DNA of 64,000 nt from Allium sativum (taxonomy: Eukaryota; Streptophyta; Magnoliopsida; Asparagales; Amaryllidaceae), in the NCBI GenBank assembly GCA_030737875.1, contig CM060910.1:250388427-250452426 (forward strand). The letters run 5' to 3'. Numbering within the stretch: the stretch's first letter is position 1; the number at the start of each line of letters is the position of its first letter. This document shows positions 57,481-64,000 of the stretch, piece after piece. The position numbers and the translations under genes are program-made. The notes beneath the pieces are model-generated. The model had not been told where the DNA came from and did not search any database. It saw only the letters and a list, made by a program, of their open reading frames with translations.

Positions 57481-59485
57481 AATTAAATATGGCCATTTTT
57501 AAATAAATAAAAATGGCGAAAAATCGCTATAAAATATTGTAAGCAACATAGGTTGAAATAAACAAATTGTGCTTGAATTGTTTGATATTTGATGGTTGTA
57601 TGTGTATGACATGAAAATAACACTAAATAACTTAAAGATGGATGTCGAATGATATAACCACATAAAGAATCGATTTAAATTCTAATGACGTGAATTATTT
57701 GAAAAGGCCGAGCTAACCCTCATTTCAAATAATTCAGCGAGCGATTCGAATTGGAAAATGCAAAGACGATTCAAGACCGACGATCTTCGTATCGGTTGGA
57801 TGGGCGCTACTGAGGTTCCTAACCGGAGTAGCTACCGGAAGGGGATGGAAGTAGTAGCCGTCTGAACGTATGTGTTGATTGTACGGATTTGCGAGGAATT
57901 TGACGCCTCCGGTTTCGTTCAGACCTAGGACGGACTTGTAAATGGACTTTGTGTCTGACATTGGATTTTGTTCTATATTGATTGATCTCTGTTAAATATA
58001 TATCTGTTTGGCGGCGGAGAATTTATTCTTTTGCTTAACGCCCTTCTCTGAGACGTACGAGCTCAGGGGTTATATATCGATAGAAATCAATCGTATGGAG
58101 TGGACTGCCTATGTGGCATGCCAAGATGCTATGATCAAGGCTTCTGTTGCAAAGCAAAGTCTTGTGGATGATGATCAAAGCAAGGTCTACGTGGCCTAGC
58201 TTTGTGTAATTCGTAAATTCGCGAACCTCACACCCCGGTATGAGTTAAAAAAGGGATACGGGCCGCTGGGAGAGCACGACGTTTCTTTCTAGCTATGGTG
58301 GTGTCAGTGACTTACCAGCCCTGACATATATATCTACTTTTCACCTTTGTGGTTGTTGGAATGCGAGGCGCCTCGATTATAGGTCTGTAAGGACCGGGAA
58401 ACATGTGTTCAGGAATTGCCAATCCTCTAACGTAAGTGAGGACCGGCCCAGCCGATCCAAGGGTTACCCAGTGTGCATAGTCCTGAGGCATTTGCTAGAG
58501 TGTCTCGAAGCGGAGAGGAGCTTGCCCCTTGCCTCGACTCATGACGGAAATCCAATTTCCAATACGAAATAACGGTCTTGATTGTAGAGCTAGTATGGCG
58601 ACATAGTAGATGGTAGCTATGCCGCCTATGATTGATATTTATGATGCTATTCGTTTTTGAAACATATATGCACTAGTAATAATACCAAATGATTTTGTTT
58701 TATACGTATCAAGCATATTTGGCTATTATAAGGTAAAACTCTATCCTCCGGCTTGCGTTGCATTGTGTGATGGGACCTGAGTCTTATAATGGCTTCATTC
58801 TTTCTAAAAGCATTGCGTTGTTTTAAAGGAATTTACTTTGTTTTAAATGCACTAGCAATCACTGGAGTAAACCCGTTCCGCGAAAGTGGCGTGGTCCTAT
58901 GATTTTCTATTACTGTTGTTTAACTGTTAAATAGATTCCTCATACCAGTCCCCATGACTGACTCGTTGTTTGTTTCACTTTGCAAACGCGGGTGCCCTTA
59001 TTTTCACACGGGCAGCCTAGTACACAGGTGACAGGTGGTTTTTGGTTCTGCACTGCTGCATAGCGTGCACTTTTGGCTCATGGCGAGGCTGACTTCATAG
59101 AGATGACTTAGATATTTTCCGCCATTACTGTATTTATATTATGATTCCGCCACTGGCGATGGAGACTGATTTACTTTCCGTATTTCTCACTATATGTATA
59201 TGTATTCCGCCTTCGGTGATGTAGACTGATACTCTTATTATGTCACTGCATGTATGTATTCCGCCTCTGGCGATGATGACTGATCACTTCCCTCTCTTTT
59301 TACTAAGTATATCCCACGTTTTGCTATTCTGATATTCCTACATGTTGTGATTCCGCTGTCATATCCATGTAAAAGTATTTTATTTATTGTTTCTGCTATT
59401 ATCTGTACTCTGCTATGATGATTAATGTGTTATTTCCTAATGATTATCCTTAATACCGCCCCTCGGATTTTGGGATCGTCACAGT

Positions 59486-59502
59486 TGGTATCAGAGCTTT
59501 GG
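59486..59502 (+). other. Element G primer-binding site
   Basis: TGGTATCAGAGCTTTGG, perfect initiator-Met tRNA complement over the first 12 bases, two bases after the LTR. Confidence 0.88.
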
Positions 59503-59744
59503 TTAACCTTAGTTCCGGGATCTAACACATTAAACACCTCGTCAGAATAGAATCAGTAGTGTTCTAATGCGAGTAGCTCATTAGAGATAGGATTAGCAAT
59601 GTCCTAGAATGAGCTAAGCAGATTAGCAAAACAATTTGATCAGTACATCATCATTATCTTTCCTTGTATTCCCTTGCTTTATCATTTATGAAAATTATCA
59701 AATCTGTGAGCTTAACTCTTTTCTTGCTTATACAGTACTCTTAT

Positions 59745-60188
59745 ATGGCTACACGTGGAGCAGCAGCTAGAGGAGGCCGTGGAGGCCGAGGAGATGTAGC
59801 AGGAGGACGGGGGAATATCCCCGTAGTAGTGGAAGGTCCTATTATTCCGCCACCCGCACCAGAAGACTTTGAGCTCGATAAAGTAGCAAAGAGGTACAGA
59901 AATCTTGGAGGGAAACCTTTTACTGGCACAGGCACAGTGACCGAAGCTATCGCTTGGCTGAAAACCTGTGAGAAAATCTTCAAGGGTATGGGTATGGGAA
60001 CTAACAACAAAGCCCGACTTGGCATTTGGCTCCTTCAGGAAGAGGCAGAGCTGTGGTGGGATGCCATTACCTCTGGGGATGCAGCTGGTACTATCCGGAC
60101 TTGGGAGCAGTTCAGGACTTTATTCAATGAGAAGTTTGTACCGGAACAAGCTCTAGAGAGGATGCGGGAGCAATTTGCTAATCTCTAG
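59745..60188 (+). CDS. gag: Element G gag, N-terminal part up to a nonsense codon
   Basis: I start at the ATG at 59745 (MATRGAAARGGRGG) rather than the upstream ATG at 59664, whose extra 27 residues look like non-coding leader and not like gag. A Gly/Arg-rich basic N-terminus is followed by Pro-rich sequence and the capsid domain (AIAWLKTCEKIFKGMGM, AELWWDAITSG, WEQFRTLFNEKFV). It stops at TAG 60186-60188. The frame continues without shift into [21 protein letters not shown], the second half of the same domain, so the stop is a point lesion and not a natural gag end. Confidence 0.88.
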   Translation: MATRGAAARGGRGGRGDVAGGRGNIPVVVEGPIIPPPAPEDFELDKVAKRYRNLGGKPFTGTGTVTEAIAWLKTCEKIFKGMGMGTNNKARLGIWLLQEEAELWWDAITSGDAAGTIRTWEQFRTLFNEKFVPEQALERMREQFANL

Positions 60189-63100
60189 CAGGGAGACCTC
60201 TCTATTCAAGACTATCTGAATAAGTTCACTCAGCTATCGCGCTATGCTCCAGAGCTGGTTTTGACCGACAAAGCGAAGAATAAGAGATTCATATTTGGGC
60301 TGAAGCGCAAATACCATGATAGAGCTATGAGCAACATCAAACTCTCCTTTACAGAACTAGTAGAGATGGCTTGCAACTACGAAGACATGGATGAGAGGCA
60401 TGCTAGCCAAGACCGCGCTAAGAGCCAAGCAGGGAATAAGCGCAAGGCTTCAACAGACCAACCCGAATCTAGCATTACCGCGGCCGCTACTCAAAAACCC
60501 GCAAAGATCCCGAAAGGAAACTGCTACAATTGTGGGAAGCCCGGTCATTTCTCTAATGTGTGCAAAGCCCCAAAGAAGCCAAAGGCCAATGACTCAGCCG
60601 AATGCTACAACTGCCACAAGAAGGGGCACTATAGCAAGAATTGTCCTTTGAAGAAGAGCGCACAAGTGGCCCATGTCTATGACGGGAAGACTTTCGTTAG
60701 AAAGGTATTGATAAACAGATTTAAACCCGATGGATCAGGTAAACCCGATGTCTTGGGAGGTACCCTTACTATTAAAAATATTCCTGTTTCTGTACTTTTT
60801 GATACTGGTGCATCACGTAGCTTCATTTCTGGTAGCATTGTTCATAAATTAAAATTGAAACGAAGAAAACTTGGAGAACCAATTAAAGTTCAAAACCCGA
60901 TAGGAGGTTCTGTTAGTCTCGGTATATATTGTAAAGTACCTATTTCCTTTTCTCGATACCGATTTCCTTTTGATTCGATTGTCATGGACCTGTCCGAATT
61001 TGATATTATTCTGGGACTCGATTGGTTGACAAACTTTAAGGCCGAAGTTAGATGTGCCGAAAGGATAGTGAAAGTTGAAACAAAATCGGGGCATATCACT
61101 ATACCATGTCATGGCTCAGAAATAAATAGAACGGAATTTTGGTCTTCTTTAGAAGTTACTCCCCCTTCGATAGAAAAGATACCGGTCGTGAAAAACTATG
61201 CGGATGTGTTTGAAGAAGTAGAAAACTTACCGCCGCAAAGAGAAATTGAATTTAGAATTGATCTGATTCCGAATGCCCGACCAGTAGAACATCCAATAAG
61301 AAGAATGGCCCCAAAAGAAAAGGAAGGGCTAAGTAGTCAAACCCGAGAATTACTTTGGAAAGGTCTGATCAGACCAAGCTTTTCAGCGTGGGGAGCCGCA
61401 GTAGTATTTGTCCCGAAATCAGACGGTACTCTGAGACTTTGCGTCGATTACAGGGATCTCAATAAGCAGACACTGAAGAACAAATATCCTTTGCCCCGAA
61501 TAGACGATCTGTTAGACCAATTAAATGGAGCAACAGTATTTTCCAGGATGGACCTAGCTACGGGTTTCCACCAATTGCGTATAGCCAAAGACTGTGTTCC
61601 TTTGACAGCCTTCAGGGGTCCCGATTTATTTTACGAATGGTTAGTAATGCCGTTCGGCTTGTGCAACGCGCCGGCATACTTCGTTGATCTTATGAACAGA
61701 GTGTTCCGTGGTGTGTTGAATAAATTTGTTCTAGTCTTCATCGATGACATTTTAATCTACTCTAAGTCGGAAGAAGAGCATGCAAAACATTTAGAACAAG
61801 TGCTGAAAATTCTAAGAAGAAATGTCTTGAAAGCTAAATTTTCTAAGTGTGTCTTCTGGCAGAATGAAGTCAAATTCCTTGGCCACGTCATGTCAAAGGA
61901 AGGAATTGTTGTAGATCCAAGCAAAATTACAGCGATTCAGAACTGGAAACAACCTACTACACCCACTGAAGTTCGAAGTTTCCTTGGATTAGCTAGTTAC
62001 TATCGGAAATTCGTTCAGGATTTTTCAAAGATATCAGGAGTATTGACAAAGCTTACAAAGAAACATGAGAAATTCAAATGGACTCCCGAATGTGAAGAAG
62101 CTTTCCAGGAGCTGAAACTGAAGTTGACAACCGCTCCAGTATTGACAATAATAGAAGGTAACCAAGACTTGACCGTATGGACAGATGCTTCTATTAGAGG
62201 GCTAGGCGCAGTGTTAATGCAAAAGGGCCAAGTGATCGCTTATGCCAGCCGTCAACTAAAGCCGCATGAAAGAAACTATGCTACTCATGATCTTGAGTTA
62301 TTAGCTATCGTGTTCGCTTTAAGAATATGGAGGCATTATTTATTGGGCAAGAAATTCGAACTATACATCGATCATCAATCCTTGAAATACCTGTTCACCC
62401 AAAAAGATTTAAACCTGAGGCAACAGCGTTGGTTAGAATTCCTTGCAGCATACGATTTTGAAATTATATACACTCCAGGGAAAGCCAACGTTGTAGCCGA
62501 TGCGCTCAGCAGAAAGAATGAAATCATCGCCAGTTTTGTCATCACGTCTTCATTAATATATAGGATCTCGACTCTTCAGAAAGACGATGAATTTATTCAA
62601 AGAATCAGTCAAAGAATCAAAGGAGGTGAATCCATAAGTTTTCGACTCGATGACAAGGGAGTTCTAAGATTAAAAGGTAGAATCTGCATCCCAAACCTTC
62701 CCGAGCTCAGAAGAGAAATACTTGATGAATGCCACAAGTCCAAATTAAGTATCCATCCCGGTGTGAGCAAAATGTATAACGATATCAAACGCACATTCTG
62801 GTGGAGAGCTATGAAAAGAGATATCTCATTATATGTTAGCAGATGCCCCACTTGTCAGCTAGTTAAGAGTGATCAGCAGAAATTGGCTGGATTATTGCAA
62901 CCATTAGAAATTCCAGGGTGGAAGTGGGAACAAATCTCGATGGATTTCATCGATGGCCTGCCTCGAACTAGAAAAGGAAACGACAGTATATGGGTAATCG
63001 TAGATCGCTTCACGAAGACTGCCCATTTCATACCTGTCCGATCCAACAGAACGGCTCAAAGTCTGGCACAGATTTACTTCAAAGAAATTGTTAAACTTCA

Positions 63101-63998
63101 TGGAGTACCGCTCAGTATAGTCAGCGATAGAGATCCCCTATTCACTAGCAAATTCTGGGAAGCATTCCAGGAAGAATTGGGAACCAAATTAAATCTAAGC
63201 ACCGCTTATCACCCTCAGACAGATGGCCAAACTGAGCGGGTGAATAGAATTTTAGAAGATCTATTGCGGGCTTGCGTAATTGATTTTGGAGGTTCATGGG
63301 AAGATCATTTGCATTTAGCCGAATTCTCTTACAACAATAGCTATCAAGCAAGTTTAGGAATGTCTCCATTTGAAGCATTGTACGGTAGACCGTGCAGATC
63401 TCCCGCATGTTGGGTAGAACCTGGCAACAGACTTGTGTTAGGGCCCGATATGATTCAAGAAGCATCGGATAAAGTCGATTTCATTAAGAAGAGGTTGAAA
63501 ACCGCTCAGAGCCGACAGAAAAGTTATGCTGATGCGAGAAGAAGGGATATATCGTTTGCCGTTGGCGATTATGTTTATTTAAGAGTTTCTCCAATGCGAG
63601 GGGTAATCAGATTTGGCAAGACTGGGAAGTTGGCACTGAGATTTATTGGTCCCTTTCCTATACTTGAACGGATTGGAACTCTTGCATATAGGGTTTCATT
63701 ACCTGATTGGTTGCCTGGTGTACATGATGTGTTCCACGTATCTCAGCTCAGAAAACATGTTCATGATCCAGATCTTGTTGTGGAAGAAGCAGCACAACAG
63801 GATATTGACATAACTCCAGAATTAGCACTCAAGAGAGATCCATTAAAGATAGTTGGCAAAGAAACTAGAGAGCTAAGGAGGAAAAAGATTCATTTAGTCA
63901 AAGTGCAGTGGAGTAGTGATCCTAGAGACTGTACTTGGGAGACTGAGGAAAGCATTAAACAAGCCTATCCCAAATGCAGAGTGGACATCTCTGACTAA
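60189..63998 (+). CDS. pol: Element G gag remainder and pol polyprotein
   Basis: 1269 sense codons in the same frame as gag. Order: end of capsid; zinc knuckles [14 protein letters not shown] (60522-60563) and [14 protein letters not shown] (60603-60644); protease [12 protein letters not shown] (DTG at 60801-60809); RT with [31 protein letters not shown] and catalytic FIDDIL (Asp pair 61743-61748); RNase H (WTDAS 62184, [10 protein letters not shown] 62295, [10 protein letters not shown] 62370); integrase HHCC finger (His 62733 and 62754, Cys 62844 and 62853), DDE core Asp 62943, Asp 63126, Glu 63234 (35 residues between the last two); C-terminal [20 protein letters not shown] and [12 protein letters not shown]; chromodomain-like LVKVQW...CTWETEESI near 63890-63960. 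All catalytic residues are in place. The final TAA is the natural end of such polyproteins. Confidence 0.95.
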   Translation, partial: QGDLSIQDYLNKFTQLSRYAPELVLTDKAKNKRFIFGLKRKYHDRAMSNIKLSFTELVEMACNYEDMDERHASQDRAKSQAGNKRKASTDQPESSITAAATQKPAKIPKGNCYNCGKPGHFSNVCKAPKKPKANDSAECYNCHKKGHYSKNCPLKKSAQVAHVYDGKTFVRKVLINRFKPDGSGKPDVLGGTLTIKNIPVSVLFDTGASRSFISGSIVHKLKLKRRKLGEPIKVQNPIGGSVSLGIYCKVPISFSRYRFPFDSIVMDLSEFDIILGLDWLTNFKAEVRCAERIVKVETKSGHITIPCHGSEINRTEFWSSLEVTPPSIEKIPVVKNYADVFEEVENLPPQREIEFRIDLIPNARPVEHPIRRMAPKEKEGLSSQTRELLWKGLIRPSFSAWGAAVVFVPKSDGTLRLCVDYRDLNKQTLKNKYPLPRIDDLLDQLNGATVFSRMDLATGFHQLRIAKDCVPLTAFRGPDLFYEWLVMPFGLCNAPAYFVDLMNRVFRGVLNKFVLVFIDDILIYSKSEEEHAKHLEQVLKILRRNVLKAKFSKCVFWQNEVKFLGHVMSKEGIVVDPSKITAIQNWKQPTTPTEVRSFLGLASYYRKFVQDFSKISGVLTKLTKKHEKFKWTPECEEAFQELKLKLTTAPVLTIIEGNQDLTVWTDASIRGLGAVLMQKGQVIAYASRQLKPHERNYATHDLELLAIVFALRIWRHYLLGKKFELYIDHQSLKYLFTQKDLNLRQQRWLEFLAAYDFEIIYTPGKANVVADALSRKNEIIASFVITSSLIYRISTLQKDDEFIQRISQRIKGGESISFRLDDKGVLRLKGRICIPNLPELRREILDECHKSKLSIHPGVSKMYNDIKRTFWWRAMKRDISLYVSRCPTCQLVKSDQQKLAGLLQPLEIPGWKWEQISMDFIDGLPRTRKGNDSIWVIVDRFTKTAHFIPVRSNRTAQSLAQIYFKEIVKLHGVPLSIVSDRDPLFTSKFWEAFQEELGTKLNLSTAYHPQTDGQTERVNRILEDLLRACVIDFGGSWEDHLHLAEFSYNNSYQASLGMSPFEALYGRPCRSPACWVEPGNRLVLGPDMIQEASDKVDFIKKRLKTAQSRQKSYADARRRDISFAVGDYVYLRVSPMRGVIRFGKTGKLALRFIGPFPILERIGTLAYRVSLPDWLPGVHDVFHVSQLRKHVHDPDLVVEEAAQQDIDITPELALKRDPLKIVGKETRELRRKKIHLVKVQWSSDPRDCTWETEESIKQAYPKCRVDISD

Positions 63999-64000
63999 CT

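Larger units (their letters stand above)
53236..59483 (+). repeat. Element G 5' LTR
   Basis: Starts TGTAATAACCCGG after GAACT (predicted target duplication 53231-53235) and ends TTTTGGGATCGTCACA next to the primer-binding site. TATAAATA at 54031-54038 leaves about 0.8 kb of U3 and a 5.4-kb leader. A GC-rich stretch follows the TATA box (about 54090-54370), then a 125-bp minisatellite, a 245-bp duplication and the U5-side block ACCAGTCCCCATGACTGACT (58943-58962) shared with E and A. Only one LTR is visible, so the left boundary rests on its resemblance to related LTR starts. Confidence 0.78.
53236..64000 (+). mobile_element. Element G: Tekay-like chromovirus with near-intact gag-pol (3' end outside window)
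   Basis: Plus strand: 6.25-kb 5' LTR (53236-59483), primer-binding site, then a gag-pol frame to a TAA at 63996-63998, two bases before the window ends. Polypurine tract and 3' LTR are not visible. Only one stop breaks the frame, so G is the best preserved element here, as expected for the innermost of the nested series. LTR blocks and the primer site are shared with the non-coding elements A and E, which makes G's family a candidate source of proteins for them. Confidence 0.9.

Noticed and set aside
59664..59744. Upstream ATG as gag start in element G
   Set aside because: The 27 extra residues form a hydrophobic stretch not found in gag of B or C. The ATG at 59745 gives the usual basic Gly/Arg-rich start.
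60186..60188. Programmed readthrough stop between gag and pol in element G
   Set aside because: The TAG is in the middle of the capsid domain, well before the zinc knuckles, whereas programmed stops lie at the gag-pol border.
53236..64000. Integrated plant virus (pararetrovirus) instead of a retrotransposon
   Set aside because: Long LTRs and an integrase with a DDE core, together with a chromodomain-like tail, are Gypsy features. No movement-protein region is seen.

Overview
The window looks like a pericentromeric or otherwise heterochromatic stretch of a flowering-plant nuclear genome. It is AT-rich, I recognise no convincing host gene, and almost all of it is nested LTR retrotransposons, mostly chromovirus-type Ty3/Gypsy elements close to the Tekay/Del lineage. 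The species cannot be named from the sequence. Element letters A to I below are my own labels.

Left block (1-24921). A small internally deleted Ty1/Copia element (89-2808, TSD AGTCC) interrupts a decayed minus-strand Gypsy gag. After about 1.2 kb of unassigned AT-rich DNA comes element A (4301-24916, minus strand, TSD GTCTG). A has 4.4-kb LTRs and only about 1.5 kb of non-coding interior, like the LARD class. Its interior is split by element B (9889-20185, minus strand, TSD CAATA), a Tekay-like element with 3.0-kb LTRs, a nearly complete gag and a broken pol that lacks RNase H.

Middle block (24922-29437). This holds unassigned AT-rich DNA, a 382-bp hAT-type MITE with an 8-bp TSD, a 204-bp foldback MITE, and the left ends of two further elements, I (27603) and H (28465). 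Their other ends are not in the window.

Right block (29438-64000). Element E (plus strand, LTRs about 6.1 kb, 1.3-kb non-coding interior) has its 5' LTR split by element C (30238-41801, minus strand, TSD GTCAG), whose polyprotein is nearly full length with a few lesions. E's 3' LTR is cut at 52250 by element F (minus strand, left end only). F is cut at 53236 by element G (plus strand, 6.25-kb 5' LTR). G's gag-pol frame is open to its natural stop at 63998 apart from one TAG. The simplest reading is I > H > E > F > G, with C inside E and B inside A.

How they work together: B, C and G encode gag, protease, reverse transcriptase, RNase H and integrase (B now broken). A and E encode nothing but keep LTRs, PBS and polypurine tract, so they could only have moved with proteins from a relative. 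G shares their PBS and leader blocks and is the best candidate type of helper in the window. The most unusual content is inside the LTRs: a tandem hairpin whose stems covary between copies (B and C), GTCGAC palindrome clusters near the LTR 5' ends, palindromic TCGAATA arrays (E), a 125-bp minisatellite (G) and a short block recurring in A, E and G.
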